A stretch of 64,000 bases of DNA from Yoonia tamlensis (GTDB lineage: Bacteria > Pseudomonadota > Alphaproteobacteria > Rhodobacterales > Rhodobacteraceae): positions 443,472-507,471 of the forward strand of contig NZ_FOYP01000001.1 of NCBI RefSeq assembly GCF_900115105.1. The letters run 5' to 3'. The notes under the pieces are model-generated. The model had not been told where the DNA came from, ran no database searches, and worked only from the letters and a program-made list of their open reading frames with translations. This document shows, piece by piece, positions 9,177-17,757 of the stretch (position 1 is the first letter of the stretch; every line of letters starts with the position of its first letter). The position numbers and the translations under genes are program-made.

Positions 9177-9640
9177 GCGCTACCCCCAAAGAAAATCAGG
9201 ATCAGGCTACCCGCAAGGATCAGTGCCAATGATATATATTCACGTAGGGCGGGCATCTGGCGCGGTAGCCCGAACAGGCCGCGGATATCGGCAAATAGGC
9301 TGAATATGACTTGCCCCGCCAAGCCAAGCGCAATGGTCCCTGAAAGCGCCAATGCCGTGTTCATCGTGGCCGAAGTCAGCATAACAGTGACACCCCCCGA
9401 TACCCCGCCCAAATACGCCCAGATCGGCGGGCGTTTTTGTTGCGTGCGTTTGGGCCGCAAGAGAAAAAGCAGTGCCAGCGCAACCGCACTCCCAGTAAGA
9501 TGGGGCACCCACGACGCGAACAGCAACGAGCCGTGCGCAGCTAATGTGCCGTTACAAAGCACCATGAGCGTCAACAGTGCACCCGTGCCAAAGGCAGCAA
9601 GAAGATGGGGTAAATTCGGAGGTGTGGAGCGATCTGTCAT
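9173..9640 (-). CDS. DMT-superfamily YdcZ-like (DUF606) membrane protein
   Basis: A 155-residue paralogue of the following gene with the same fold: about five transmembrane helices, and the WAYLGGVSGGVTVMLTSATMNT motif in the same relative place as its partner. The ATG at 9640 is used because in-frame extension upstream would need a TTG at 9679 and would add residues not typical of the family. It is the first gene of a two-gene operon with a 4-bp overlap to the second. Function as one half of a small-molecule exporter is inferred from the family; neither substrate nor regulation is visible. Confidence 0.85.
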   Translation of the reverse strand: MTDRSTPPNLPHLLAAFGTGALLTLMVLCNGTLAAHGSLLFASWVPHLTGSAVALALLFLLRPKRTQQKRPPIWAYLGGVSGGVTVMLTSATMNTALALSGTIALGLAGQVIFSLFADIRGLFGLPRQMPALREYISLALILAGSLILIFFGGSA

Positions 9641-9900
9641 GCCGCATGCATTGCGGGTTTCAGCGTTCGTGACAAGCAAAGATATGCACGCATGTGAGGT
9701 CTTCGACTTCCGTCACATGCGCGCGCGACTCGTAAAATAAGGCACAATATTAAGAAACTAGGCTACTCGTTACGCATGGCCACCGACCTACATCGGTGAT
9801 CATGAGCGGTTTTTAGCCCATGGATATGTTGAGAATTAGACGTAAATTGTGCATTCCTAAGACTCTGATGCGCCAGATTTGGACACAATTGGATTTGCCG
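9641..9900. other. Intergenic region upstream of rpsD, no gene seen
   Basis: No convincing coding sequence is seen here. The stretch separates divergently transcribed genes and contains one small hairpin (CACCGA / TCGGTG, 9781-9798) without a T tract. It must hold the promoter of the YdcZ pair on the minus strand, but no clear -35/-10 set could be picked out. Confidence 0.5.
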
Positions 9901-9928
9901 TTGACAGCGGCGGGGCCGTCATTATAAG
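9901..9928 (+). promoter_or_regulatory. Sigma-70-type promoter of rpsD
   Basis: TTGACA at 9901-9906 and TATAAG at 9923-9928 are separated by 16 bp, close to consensus. Transcription would start near 9935 and give a leader of about 100 nt before rpsD, consistent with a highly expressed ribosomal protein gene. Confidence 0.75.
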
Positions 9929-9952
9929 CGCGCTTTCATTGGTGTTGGTGGA

Positions 9953-9992
9953 CCTCGTAAGAGGAACCCTGTCGTTCCGGCAAAATCCGGAA
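9953..9992 (+). promoter_or_regulatory. Structured rpsD 5' leader (two hairpins)
   Basis: The rpsD leader can form a CCTC-GTAA-GAGG hairpin (9953-9964) with a GNRA-type loop, and a TTCCGG / CCGGAA hairpin (9975-9992) about 43 bases before the start. Ribosomal protein S4 autoregulates by binding its own mRNA in other bacteria, so these are candidates for such an element. This is inference from structure and position. Confidence 0.35.
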
Positions 9993-10035
9993 AAAAGGAC
10001 AACGCCCTTCGCAATATAAAGAAGGAGATCAGCGT

Positions 10036-10656
10036 ATGACTAAACGTACCGCTGCCAAATACAAAATTGACCGCCGGATGGGCGAAAACATCTGGGGCCG
10101 TCCAAAATCCCCAGTAAACCGTCGTGAATATGGCCCCGGCCAGCACGGTCAGCGCCGCAAGGGCAAACTGTCCGACTTCGGTACACAGCTGCGCGCCAAG
10201 CAAAAGCTGAAAGGTTACTACGGCGACCTGACCGAGAAACAGTTCCGCCGCATCTACGGCGAAGCCGAGCGTGTCAAAGGCGATACAGGTGAAAACCTCA
10301 TCGGTCTGCTCGAGCGCCGCTTGGACGCTGTTGTTTACCGCGCGAAATTCGTGCCGACAATTTTTGCGGCCCGTCAGTTCGTAAACCACGGCCACGTCAC
10401 CGTGAACGGTCAGCGCGTGAACATTCCTTCATACCGCGTCAAAGAAGGCGATGTGATCGAAGTGCGCCAGAAGTCCAAGCAATTGGAACTGGTTTTGGTT
10501 GCTGCACAACTGCCAGAGCGTGACGTTCCTGATTATATGGAAGTCGACCACTCTAAAATGGTTGCGACATTCGTGCGTACACCCGGCCTGAGCGATGTGC
10601 CTTATCCGGTGACAATGGAACCAAGCCTCGTCGTCGAATTTTACGCCAAGAACTAA
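10036..10656 (+). CDS. rpsD: 30S ribosomal protein S4
   Basis: A 206-residue S4, which nucleates 16S rRNA folding at the 5' domain and helps to hold decoding accuracy. The N-terminal [26 protein letters not shown] region and the S4 RNA-binding domain from about residue 94 ([37 protein letters not shown]) are unmistakable. A strong AAGGAGAT ribosome-binding site lies seven bases before the ATG. It is a single-gene unit with its own near-consensus promoter and a strong terminator, away from the alpha operon where some bacteria keep it. That location is normal for alphaproteobacteria. Confidence 0.98.
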   Translation: MTKRTAAKYKIDRRMGENIWGRPKSPVNRREYGPGQHGQRRKGKLSDFGTQLRAKQKLKGYYGDLTEKQFRRIYGEAERVKGDTGENLIGLLERRLDAVVYRAKFVPTIFAARQFVNHGHVTVNGQRVNIPSYRVKEGDVIEVRQKSKQLELVLVAAQLPERDVPDYMEVDHSKMVATFVRTPGLSDVPYPVTMEPSLVVEFYAKN

Positions 10657-10678
10657 TTGTTCTTGCCCAATACCTTAC

Positions 10679-10707
10679 AAAGGCCGCACCAGATGGTGCG
10701 GCCTTTT
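10679..10707 (+). terminator. Rho-independent terminator of rpsD
   Basis: A 12-bp perfect stem (AAAGGCCGCACC / GGTGCGGCCTTT) with an AGAT loop ends in a run of four T. It begins 22 bp after the rpsD stop. Confidence 0.9.
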
Positions 10708-10779
10708 GCGTTTGCGCATGCACCGCGGCTTGAGATCAAGAAACCGGACCGCTATGAAACCCCGAAAAAGGAGCGCCCC

Positions 10780-11292
10780 ATGCAAAAACATAAGTCTCGG
10801 CTGGTGATGATCGCGGCATGTCTGGCAATTTTCAGCTTTGCCGGCTGCGCACGTCAGTCGCAGCAGGATGGCACTTCGGCTGAAATCAATTGCATGGCGC
10901 GGGCCATGTATTTTGAATCGAACCGGTCCAGCCGTGACGGGATGATCGCGGTCGGCAGCGTCGTGATGAACCGCGTGGAATCCGATGCATTTCCCGATGA
11001 TGTCTGCGCGGTGGTCGGCCAGCCGAACCAGTTTGCGCCGGGCGTGATGTCGAAATCCATGCGCGGGCAGGCGCGGACCTTGGCACTGTCTTTGGCGGCT
11101 TCGGTTTTGTCGGGTGAACGCCACCCTGATATTGGCGTCGCAAAGTATTTCCACGCCGCTTGGTATGAAGCCAATTACAACAATATGCATTATGTGCTGA
11201 CCGCCGGCGGGAACGCGTTCTATGAAAGAAGGCGCCCCGAAGATGTGACCGCGCCAAGCCCGCTGCCCCAGACCAATGGTGTCACGGGTTAG
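10780..11292 (+). CDS. Cell-wall hydrolase (SleB-type) lipoprotein
   Basis: A 170-residue protein with a lipoprotein signal (MQKHK, hydrophobic stretch, lipobox FAGC with the cysteine at residue 23) followed by a Hydrolase_2/SleB-like domain. That family contains peptidoglycan amidases or lytic transglycosylases first known from spore-cortex lysis and common in Rhodobacterales. The catalytic-type glutamate is in ARAMYFESN, followed by GSVVMNRV, ANQFAPG-like PNQFAPGV and the C-terminal ADYYHA-like FHAAWYEANYN. The start at 10780 is chosen because AAAAAGGAG lies a few bases upstream; longer in-frame versions would run through the rpsD terminator. Likely anchored in a membrane facing the periplasm. 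Confidence 0.85.
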   Translation: MQKHKSRLVMIAACLAIFSFAGCARQSQQDGTSAEINCMARAMYFESNRSSRDGMIAVGSVVMNRVESDAFPDDVCAVVGQPNQFAPGVMSKSMRGQARTLALSLAASVLSGERHPDIGVAKYFHAAWYEANYNNMHYVLTAGGNAFYERRRPEDVTAPSPLPQTNGVTG

Positions 11293-11314
11293 CACCGCAC
11301 GGCGCGCCGAAATG

Positions 11315-11791
11315 CTAGGCGAACAGCGCCGCCAATTTGTCAAAGGCCTGATTCCAGCCGCCTTCACCCGGTGATCCGGCGGGGACGCCTTTCTGGGTCA
11401 TGGTCATGTGGGTTTTTCCGTCGATCTCTTGCAGTTCGACAATCACTTCGGTGACGTCGGGGGTGCCTGCGGGCATGCCCATGCTTGCAGGAGACATAAT
11501 GTTCCCGTCCGCGTCACACATGCTTTCGGTATAGACCAGCCTATTGGGGGCTTCGATTTGCGTATAGGCACCGGTGAACCACATGGTCATTGTGCGTTCG
11601 GGCATCTTCATTTCCATGCAGATCTTGCGGGTGCCGCCAACAGTGACATCCATTTCGGCGACGGGGATAGTCATGCCTTTTGGCCCGTACCATTGCGCAA
11701 ATTTGGCCGGATCGGCCCACATGTCCCATACGGTATGAATATCTGCGGCAAAGCTGCGCGCGATCACCACCCAATTTGAAGTGTCGGTCAT
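11315..11791 (-). CDS. SRPBCC/AHSA1-domain protein
   Basis: A 158-residue START-like protein of the activator-of-Hsp90-ATPase (AHSA1/SRPBCC) family, a helix-grip fold with a hydrophobic cavity. The family signature is seen in VWDMWADPAKFAQWYGPKGMT near the N-terminus and the C-terminal GEGGWNQAFDKLAALF. Its start overlaps the stop of the ArsR-type regulator by 4 bp. The ArsR-SRPBCC pair is a very common bacterial two-gene operon of unclear function, often suggested to respond to small organic molecules or stress. No enzymatic activity can be assigned. Confidence 0.9.
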   Translation of the reverse strand: MTDTSNWVVIARSFAADIHTVWDMWADPAKFAQWYGPKGMTIPVAEMDVTVGGTRKICMEMKMPERTMTMWFTGAYTQIEAPNRLVYTESMCDADGNIMSPASMGMPAGTPDVTEVIVELQEIDGKTHMTMTQKGVPAGSPGEGGWNQAFDKLAALFA

Positions 11792-12120
11792 TTTGTATCC
11801 TCGTTATTTGCCAATAGTTGGGTCATTTTATCAAACCGGTCGCCCCAGATATGCCGGTACTGGTCGGCCCATGTCGCAATCGCGGCGATCGGGGCTGCGT
11901 CGATGGCGCAGGGACGAAACTGTGCATTGCGCCCGCGCGCGATAAATCCGGCGTTTTCCAAGACCCGAATATGCTTTGAAACAGCAGGCAGGCTCATTGC
12001 AAAGGGGGCTGCCAGTTCGTTTACCGTGGCTTCACCTTGCGACAGCCGTGCCAGAATTGCGCGACGCGTCGGATTGGCAAGCGCGGCAAAGGCCGCATCA
12101 AGATGGGCTTGATCTGTCAT
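11788..12120 (-). CDS. ArsR-family transcriptional regulator
   Basis: A 110-residue winged-helix repressor. The recognition helix is in FAMSLPAVSKHIRVLENAGFI and the wing follows as RGRNAQFRP. The metal-binding ELCVCDL-type motif of ArsR/SmtB sensors is absent, which fits the non-metal subgroup that is paired with SRPBCC proteins. It is the first gene of the two-gene operon and probably autoregulated: two GTTAATTAA boxes lie 22-46 bp upstream of its start. Confidence 0.92.
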   Translation of the reverse strand: MTDQAHLDAAFAALANPTRRAILARLSQGEATVNELAAPFAMSLPAVSKHIRVLENAGFIARGRNAQFRPCAIDAAPIAAIATWADQYRHIWGDRFDKMTQLLANNEDTK

Positions 12121-12141
12121 GCGACGATATTATCGCGATCA

Positions 12142-12166
12142 GTTAATTAAGCAATAGGTTAATTAA
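12142..12166. promoter_or_regulatory. Paired GTTAATTAA boxes, candidate ArsR operator
   Basis: Two exact copies of GTTAATTAA, each holding the palindrome TTAATTAA, start at 12142 and 12158, 16 bp apart. They lie between the arsR-like gene on the minus strand and homospermidine synthase on the plus strand, so they could serve either. Assignment to ArsR is inferred from position. Confidence 0.45.
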
Positions 12167-12260
12167 TGGGTGAATTTTTCCGCGCCTCCCATTTTCTTTT
12201 TGGGCGCCCGAAGGTATCACCGTGGCCTCGAACCACGGCGGCAAGAAAGGACCCAGCCCG

Positions 12261-13679
12261 ATGACAGACTACCCGCAATATGGCCGGATCGACGGCCACA
12301 TCGTGATGATCGGTTTCGGGTCCATTGGTAAGGGGACATTGCCGCTTATCCAGCGGCATTTCGATTATGATCCGGCCAAGCTAAGCGTGATCGACCCGAA
12401 CCCCGCCAGTGCCGCATTTCTGGAAAGCCAGGGGATTACCCATCACCAGCTGGCATTGACCCCCGAAAACTATCGCGCCGTGCTAAAAGACCTGTTCCCC
12501 GAAGGGCGCGGGTTTTGTGTGAACCTGTCGGTTGATACGTCGTCGCTTGACCTGATGAAATGCTGCCGCGCGTTGGGTGTGCTTTATATCGACACGGTGG
12601 TTGAACCTTGGGCAGGTTTTTATTTTGAAACCGAAGACAACGCCGCGCGCACCAACTATGCGCTACGCCAGACCGTGCGCGATGAAAAAGCGGCCAATCC
12701 TGGTGGGCCAACCGCCGTGAGCTGCTGCGGCGCAAATCCGGGCATGGTCAGCTGGTTCGTCAAAGAGGCTTTGATGACGCTGGTCACCGATCTGGGGCGC
12801 GATGATCCGATGCCTTCGGACCGTGCGGGTTGGGGGACATTGATGCAATCGCTTGGCGTCAAGGGCGTGCATATCGCAGAGCGCGACACCCAAGCACGCG
12901 CCACACCGCGCCCGCGCGATGTTTTTGTCAACACTTGGTCCGTCGAAGGCTTTATCGCCGAGGGTTTCCAACCCGCCGAGCTTGGCTGGGGCACCCATGA
13001 AAAATGGATGCCCGAGACGGCCCACCAATACGACACCGGCTGTCAGGCGGGTATCTGGTTCGAACGGCCCGGCGCGATCACCCGCGTGCATACATGGTGC
13101 CCGACACCGGGACCGCAATTTGGCTACCTTGTTACCCATAACGAAGCGATCAGCATTTCCGACTATTTCACGGTCGGGGACCCTGCCACGCCAGATTACC
13201 GCCCGACCTGCCATTACGCCTATCATCCTTGCGATGATGCGGTTTTGTCGCTGCATGAAATGTTCGGGGCAGGGCGCCAGCAAGCCGCGCATGAAATTCT
13301 GGATGTCGACGAAATTGTCACGGGCATCGACGAATTGGGTGTGCTTCTTTATGGCCACGAAAAGAATGCGCTCTGGTTCGGGTCGCGCCTGTCCAACGCC
13401 GAGACCAAGACATTGGCCCCCTACCAGAACGCGACAGGCATGCAGGTCACATCGGCGGTTCTGGCGGGCATGGTTTGGGCGCTGGAAAACCCAGAGGCCG
13501 GCATCGTCGAAACCGACGAAATCGACCATGTGCGTTGTCTGGCCGTGCAACGCCCCTATCTGGGGCCGGTCGAGGCGCATTATACCGACTGGACCCCGCT
13601 TCAGGACCGCTGGGAACATTTCCCCGAGGACATAGACGACAGCGATCCGTGGCAGTTTCGCAATGTGCTTGCGACCTGA
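12261..13679 (+). CDS. hss: Homospermidine synthase
   Basis: A 472-residue homospermidine synthase (EC 2.5.1.44 type), which makes sym-homospermidine from putrescine using NAD, replacing or complementing spermidine. The N-terminal Rossmann loop VMIGFGSIGKGTLPL, the conserved DTVVEPWAGFYF and SCCGANPGMVSWFVKEAL blocks, and the length match the bacterial family. The ATG at 12261 has AAAGG ten bases upstream and gives the family's normal MTDYPQYGRIDGHIVMIG start; an upstream in-frame start at 12222 adds an atypical extension. It is followed after 108 bp by the hisC-like gene, and there is no other polyamine gene nearby except a possible acetylpolyamine deacetylase at 48.6 kb. Confidence 0.95.
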   Translation: MTDYPQYGRIDGHIVMIGFGSIGKGTLPLIQRHFDYDPAKLSVIDPNPASAAFLESQGITHHQLALTPENYRAVLKDLFPEGRGFCVNLSVDTSSLDLMKCCRALGVLYIDTVVEPWAGFYFETEDNAARTNYALRQTVRDEKAANPGGPTAVSCCGANPGMVSWFVKEALMTLVTDLGRDDPMPSDRAGWGTLMQSLGVKGVHIAERDTQARATPRPRDVFVNTWSVEGFIAEGFQPAELGWGTHEKWMPETAHQYDTGCQAGIWFERPGAITRVHTWCPTPGPQFGYLVTHNEAISISDYFTVGDPATPDYRPTCHYAYHPCDDAVLSLHEMFGAGRQQAAHEILDVDEIVTGIDELGVLLYGHEKNALWFGSRLSNAETKTLAPYQNATGMQVTSAVLAGMVWALENPEAGIVETDEIDHVRCLAVQRPYLGPVEAHYTDWTPLQDRWEHFPEDIDDSDPWQFRNVLAT

Positions 13680-13787
13680 ACGGCAGGGTTGCGACTTTTT
13701 TGCCGACCTTTTATCACGCCGCCTCTTGCGTCTGGTCAGTCCGCAATCTGGGCGCTAGAAACGGGCGAACGAACAAGGGTGGGCAAA

Positions 13788-14876
13788 ATGGCTGACGATA
13801 TTCAACCACAACCGGGTATCATGGATATTGCGCTTTACGAGGGTGGCGTGTCGTCACTTGCGGGCGTCAGCAATGTGCTGAAACTGTCGTCCAACGAAAA
13901 CCCCGCAGGGCCAAGCGACGCTGCAAAAGAAGCATTCTCGCGGGCCGTACACCAGCTGCACCGCTACCCGTCCGCCGATCATACCAGCCTGCGCGCGGCA
14001 ATTGGCGAGGTCTGGAACGTCGATCCCGACCGCGTGATTTGCGGTGTCGGATCGGACGAGATCCTGCATTTTATGTGCCAGTGCTATGTCGGCGTCGGCG
14101 ATGAGGTGATTCACACCGAACACGGGTTTGCGATCTACCGGATCGCCACGCTTGCGGCGGGTGGCACCCCTGTCGAAGTCCCCGAGCGCGAGCGCACAAC
14201 CGACGTTGACGCGATTCTTGCGGCCTGTACGCCGCGCACCAAACTTGTCTTTATCGCCAACCCCAACAACCCGACCGGCACGATGATCGGCCAAAGCGAA
14301 ATTGCGCGGCTTGCCGAAGGTATACCGCCACAGGCGATCTTGGTGCTTGACGGGGCCTATGCCGAATATGTCGAAGGTTATGATGCAGGGCTGGCCCTGA
14401 TCGAAGAACGCGACAATGTCATGATGACCCGCACATTTTCCAAGATTTACGGACTGGGCGGCTTGCGCATCGGCTGGGGCTACGGGCCGCGCGCGATCAT
14501 CGACGTGATGAACCGCATTCGCGGACCGTTCAACATGTCATCGGCCGCACTTGCCACCGCCGAAGCGGCCGTCCGCGACACCGATTACACCGAAAAATGC
14601 CGTCTTGAAAACGCGCGTCTGCGTGAATGGATGGCAACCGCGCTGGCTGAACTTGGTGTACCATCCGACACATCGACCGCCAATTTTGTGCTCGCGCGGT
14701 TTGCGGATACTGCCGAAGCCCAAGCTTGCGATCAGGCTTTGCGCGATGTTGGAATTATTGTGCGTCAGGTCGCAGGCTATAAGCTGCCGCATTGTCTGCG
14801 GATTACCGTGGGCGACGAAAGCGCGTGCCGCCGCGTTGTCCACACAATTGCCCAGTTCAAAGGGGCCAAAGCGTGA
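13788..14876 (+). CDS. hisC: Histidinol-phosphate/aromatic aminotransferase
   Basis: A 362-residue PLP enzyme of the HisC family (fold type I). Visible landmarks are [12 protein letters not shown] near residue 35, the NPNNPTG cofactor-site motif, DGAYAEYV, and the PLP lysine in [20 protein letters not shown]. The start at 13788 has AAGGGTGGG a few bases upstream. It is coupled by overlap to a tyrA-like gene, so its main job is probably transamination of prephenate or phenylpyruvate/hydroxyphenylpyruvate in Phe/Tyr synthesis, as for HisC2-type paralogues, rather than histidine synthesis. The family is sure; the in vivo substrate is inferred from this neighbour. Confidence 0.88.
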   Translation: MADDIQPQPGIMDIALYEGGVSSLAGVSNVLKLSSNENPAGPSDAAKEAFSRAVHQLHRYPSADHTSLRAAIGEVWNVDPDRVICGVGSDEILHFMCQCYVGVGDEVIHTEHGFAIYRIATLAAGGTPVEVPERERTTDVDAILAACTPRTKLVFIANPNNPTGTMIGQSEIARLAEGIPPQAILVLDGAYAEYVEGYDAGLALIEERDNVMMTRTFSKIYGLGGLRIGWGYGPRAIIDVMNRIRGPFNMSSAALATAEAAVRDTDYTEKCRLENARLREWMATALAELGVPSDTSTANFVLARFADTAEAQACDQALRDVGIIVRQVAGYKLPHCLRITVGDESACRRVVHTIAQFKGAKA

Positions 14877-15796
14877 CCCAGATTTACAACCGTGTTGCCC
14901 TGATCGGCTTGGGGTTGATTGCATCGTCCATGTGCCATGCCATGCGCCGCGCGGGTCTGGCGGGCGAAATCGTGGGCTATGCGCGGTCTGCCGAAACCCG
15001 CGCGATTGCCCGCGAGATTAACCTTTGTGATCATGTCTATGACAGCGCAGTCGATGCCGTGAAAGACGCCGATCTGGTTGTGCTTTGCGTGCCCGTGGGC
15101 GCGATGGGCGCTGTGGCCGCAGAAATCGGCCCCGCGCTTAAACCGGGTGCGACCGTCAGCGACGTGGGGTCTGTCAAACGCACCGTGATCGACGCCGTAG
15201 CACCACATATTCCGCAGGGCGTGCATTTTGTTCCCGCGCACCCGCTGGCCGGCACCGAACATTCAGGTCCGCGTTCCGGCTTTGCCGAGCTTTTTGACAA
15301 CCGGTTCTGCATAATCGTTCCGGCCGAAGGGTCGGACCGCGCCGCCGTTGGCCGTGTATCGGATCTGTGGCGCGGGATGGGCAGCAATGTCGATGAAATG
15401 GACCCAGATCATCATGATCTTGTGCTTGCGGTTACCAGCCACACGCCGCACTTGATCGCTTACACGATGGTCGGCGTCGCCGATGACCTGAGCCGTGTGA
15501 CCGACAGCGAAGTGATCAAATATTCGGCAGCGGGTTTTCGGGATTTTACCCGCATTGCCGCGTCGGATCCGACGATGTGGCGCGATGTGTTCTTGAACAA
15601 CAAGGATGCCACGCTCGAAATTTTGGGCCGTTTCACCGAAGAGCTATTCGCGCTGCAACGCGCCATCCGTCAGGGTGACGGGGATCATCTGTTTGATTAT
15701 TTCACCCATACCCGCGCGATCCGGCGGTCGATTGTCGAAGCGGGGCAGGATACCGATGCGCCCAACTTCGGGCGCGGTCCGGCCAAGCCAAAGTGA
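14873..15796 (+). CDS. tyrA: Prephenate/arogenate dehydrogenase (TyrA)
   Basis: A 307-residue NAD(P)-dependent dehydrogenase that decarboxylates prephenate or arogenate on the way to tyrosine. The dinucleotide loop [12 protein letters not shown] is at the very N-terminus, followed by [10 protein letters not shown], the substrate-binding [11 protein letters not shown], and SHTPHLIAY. It starts with GTG, overlapping the stop of the aminotransferase gene (GTGA), which is why the natural N-terminus is [12 protein letters not shown]. There is no chorismate-mutase or ACT domain. Its stop in turn overlaps the start of the extensin-like gene, so three genes are translationally coupled. Confidence 0.93.
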   Translation: MTQIYNRVALIGLGLIASSMCHAMRRAGLAGEIVGYARSAETRAIAREINLCDHVYDSAVDAVKDADLVVLCVPVGAMGAVAAEIGPALKPGATVSDVGSVKRTVIDAVAPHIPQGVHFVPAHPLAGTEHSGPRSGFAELFDNRFCIIVPAEGSDRAAVGRVSDLWRGMGSNVDEMDPDHHDLVLAVTSHTPHLIAYTMVGVADDLSRVTDSEVIKYSAAGFRDFTRIAASDPTMWRDVFLNNKDATLEILGRFTEELFALQRAIRQGDGDHLFDYFTHTRAIRRSIVEAGQDTDAPNFGRGPAKPK

Positions 15797-16539
15797 TCCG
15801 TTTGGCGGCAATTTTGCTGGCCCTTTGGGGCGGCATGGCAGCGGCGCAAGGGTTTCCGCGCGTGGCCCCGCCGGTGGTTGTGTCCACAGATGCGCCGACA
15901 ATCCGTCCGGTCACGCGCCCGCCACCAAGCCCCCATGCTGTGCTGGTATCATTGCGCCCCGCAGCGCGCCCGCAAAGCGTTGAAGCGGCCGCGCATGAAC
16001 GCCATTTGGCGCGGCTGCGCGGGCAGGTTTGCGGCGATATCGCGATTCAGGGCGGCACATTGGGCGAGGTCGAAGGCCCTGGTGCCTGCGGCGTGTCCGA
16101 TGCGGTGCGCGTGCGATCTGTGGCAGGTGTGGCGCTGCGCCCCGCCGCGACAATGGATTGCCGCACGGCGACTGCGCTCAAGAATTGGGTGAACCGCGGC
16201 GCGATCCCTGCTGTCGGCACCGAGGGCGGCGGCATTGCCAGCCTGCGCGTTGTATCGCATTACGCGTGCCGCAACCGCAATAACGCATCCAATGGCCGCC
16301 TGTCGGAACATGCGCATGGGCGCGCAATTGATATTGCGGGCATCGGCCTGCAGGACGGCTCTGAAATCACGGTGCTGTCGGGCTGGGGCACATCCGAGGA
16401 TGGCGCGCAGTTGCGGCAGATGTGGCGCGCGGCCTGCGGCCCCTTCGGGACCGTACTTGGCCCCGAAGCAAACCGGTTTCACGCGGATCATTTCCACTTT
16501 GACACCGCGCGCTATCGCAGCGGATCCTATTGCCGCTAG
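15793..16539 (+). CDS. Extensin-like family secreted protein
   Basis: A 248-residue protein with a Sec signal peptide (cleavage near AAAQG at about residue 19), a proline-rich linker and a C-terminal extensin-like domain. That domain resembles D-Ala-D-Ala-peptidase/LAS metallopeptidases: the motif CRNRN...LSEHAHGRAIDIAG and the late HADHFHFD supply histidines and aspartates in the zinc-binding pattern. Four or more cysteines in the mature part suggest periplasmic disulfides. It starts with GTG overlapping the tyrA stop. It probably acts on cell wall or a periplasmic peptide; no activity has been read directly. It converges on asd with a 4-bp overlap of the stop codons. Confidence 0.85.
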   Translation: MIRLAAILLALWGGMAAAQGFPRVAPPVVVSTDAPTIRPVTRPPPSPHAVLVSLRPAARPQSVEAAAHERHLARLRGQVCGDIAIQGGTLGEVEGPGACGVSDAVRVRSVAGVALRPAATMDCRTATALKNWVNRGAIPAVGTEGGGIASLRVVSHYACRNRNNASNGRLSEHAHGRAIDIAGIGLQDGSEITVLSGWGTSEDGAQLRQMWRAACGPFGTVLGPEANRFHADHFHFDTARYRSGSYCR

Positions 16540-17579
16540 GCCGCGGCGCGTGCGCGCAGGTATTCGGCGATTTGTACTGCGTTTTGCGCAGCACCCTTGA
16601 GCAATTGATCGCCAACAATAAACATGGTGACACTGCGCCCTGACGGATCGCCCAGATCGTCGCGGATGCGCCCGACCAAGACATCCTGTTCGCCTGATGC
16701 TTCGGATGGCATCGGGAAATGGTTCGCCGTGCGGTCATCCACCAACCGGACGCCGGGCGCGCCGCGCAGCGCGTGGCGGATGCTGTCGGTATTGACGTGT
16801 TCATCAAAGCGGATCGACAACGAAATGCCGTGCGCGCGCAAGATAGGCACGCGGATGCAGGTCACGCTGATCGGCAGTTGCGGTTGCGCCAGAATGCGGC
16901 GTGTTTCGGCAATGACTTTGAGCTCTTCGCCGTTATAGCCTGTGTCGGGGTCAATATCGGAATTATGGCTGAACACGTTGAACGCATAAGAATGCGGCAG
17001 GACCTTGGGTTCAAATTCTTCGCCATCAAGATGCGCTCGGGTGCTTGCGCGCAGCTCTTCCATCATTTCGGCACCGCCACCGGATGCCGCCTGATAGGTG
17101 GACATAGACAGGCGGGTGATTGACCAGCGCTGGTGCAGCGGCGCAAGCGCAGTTGTCAGAATGGCCGCGATGCAATTGGGGTTGGCGATGATACGCGGAG
17201 CCGCGTCCAGCGCTGCGCCGTTGGCCTCGGGGACGATCAGCGGCACGTCGTCTTGCATCCGGAACGCCGATGAATTGTCGATCACCTGCGCGCCAGCGGC
17301 AACGGCGATCGGGGCAAACCTGCGCGAAATTGTGGCCCCTGCAGAGAAAAACGCGATATCGACCCCTGCAAAGCTGTCTTCGGTCAATTCTTCGATTGCG
17401 ACGGGCTGGCCGCGAAAGGCCATGCTGCGCCCCGCCGAGCGCGCAGAGGCGAGCAGCCGCAATTGCGCCACCGGAAAATTGCGCTGTGTGAGACTGTGGA
17501 TCAACGCAGCGCCAACAGCGCCGGTCGCACCGACAATGGCAACAACAGGTGCGGCGGCGGGGGGGGTATGGGCGTTCAT
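16536..17579 (-). CDS. asd: Aspartate-semialdehyde dehydrogenase
   Basis: A 347-residue NADPH enzyme that reduces aspartyl phosphate to aspartate semialdehyde, the branch point to threonine, methionine and lysine/diaminopimelate. The N-terminal AIVGATGAVGAALI Rossmann loop, the nucleophilic cysteine in ANPNCIA, the glutamine/glutamate block TYQAASGGGAEMMEEL, and the IRVPILRAHGISLSI segment with the catalytic histidine are all present. The cysteine is followed by Ile-Ala rather than the usual Ser/Thr, a small variation. It stands alone on the minus strand. Its expression is probably controlled by the upstream leader peptide and terminator at 17625-17750. Confidence 0.95.
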   Translation of the reverse strand: MNAHTPPAAAPVVAIVGATGAVGAALIHSLTQRNFPVAQLRLLASARSAGRSMAFRGQPVAIEELTEDSFAGVDIAFFSAGATISRRFAPIAVAAGAQVIDNSSAFRMQDDVPLIVPEANGAALDAAPRIIANPNCIAAILTTALAPLHQRWSITRLSMSTYQAASGGGAEMMEELRASTRAHLDGEEFEPKVLPHSYAFNVFSHNSDIDPDTGYNGEELKVIAETRRILAQPQLPISVTCIRVPILRAHGISLSIRFDEHVNTDSIRHALRGAPGVRLVDDRTANHFPMPSEASGEQDVLVGRIRDDLGDPSGRSVTMFIVGDQLLKGAAQNAVQIAEYLRARAAA

Positions 17580-17624
17580 GATAGGGTCTTCCTTTTTGCT
17601 TTGGGAAGACGGGGCTGGCGAAAC

Positions 17625-17652
17625 AAAACCCCGTCCGATCCGGCGGGGTTTT
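17625..17652 (-). terminator. Attenuator terminator upstream of asd
   Basis: Read on the minus strand, AAAACCCCG pairs with CGGGGTTTT, with an inner CCG/CGG stem, and is followed by GTTT. It lies 46 bp upstream of the asd start and 14 bp after the leader-peptide stop, so it would stop transcription before asd. Its 5' arm CCCCGC (17643-17648) can alternatively pair with GCGGGG inside the leader ORF (17697-17702), which would prevent termination. Confidence 0.75.
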
Positions 17653-17666
17653 TGTGAGGCTTCAGG

Positions 17667-17750
17667 TTAGCTGTGATGCACCCATGCCAAACAATCCCCC
17701 GCATACGCGGTGGTCATCTTGGTCATGGTTTTGGTCATCAGGTTAAACAT
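17667..17750 (-). CDS. Thr/Met/Lys-rich leader peptide of asd
   Basis: A 27-codon ORF encoding MFNLMTKTMTKMTTAYAG followed by DCLAWVHHS. Residues 5-14 are MTKTMTKMTT: ten successive codons made only of Met, Thr and Lys. Met, Thr and Lys are the three end products made through aspartate semialdehyde, and asd starts 87 bp downstream. The codons ACC GCG TAT GCG G of positions 14-18 can form a CCGC/GCGG pause hairpin (17699-17710). Stalling at codons 5-14 would cover its 5' arm and free GCGGGG to block the terminator. No Shine-Dalgarno is seen; a weak promoter places the transcript start at or next to the ATG, suggesting leaderless translation. Confidence 0.75.
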   Translation of the reverse strand: MFNLMTKTMTKMTTAYAGDCLAWVHHS

Positions 17751-17757
17751 GGCGCGG

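Noticed and set aside
10657..10779. N-terminal extension of the cell-wall hydrolase
   Set aside because: It would run through the rpsD terminator and bury the lipoprotein signal; the ATG at 10780 has a clear RBS.
13681..13704. CGGCA/TGCCG hairpin between homospermidine synthase and hisC as a terminator
   Set aside because: The stem is only five base pairs with a long loop; the T run is inside the loop.
14792..14872. N-terminal extension of TyrA
   Set aside because: It overlaps hisC in another frame. The GTG overlapping the hisC stop gives the normal family start at the Rossmann loop.
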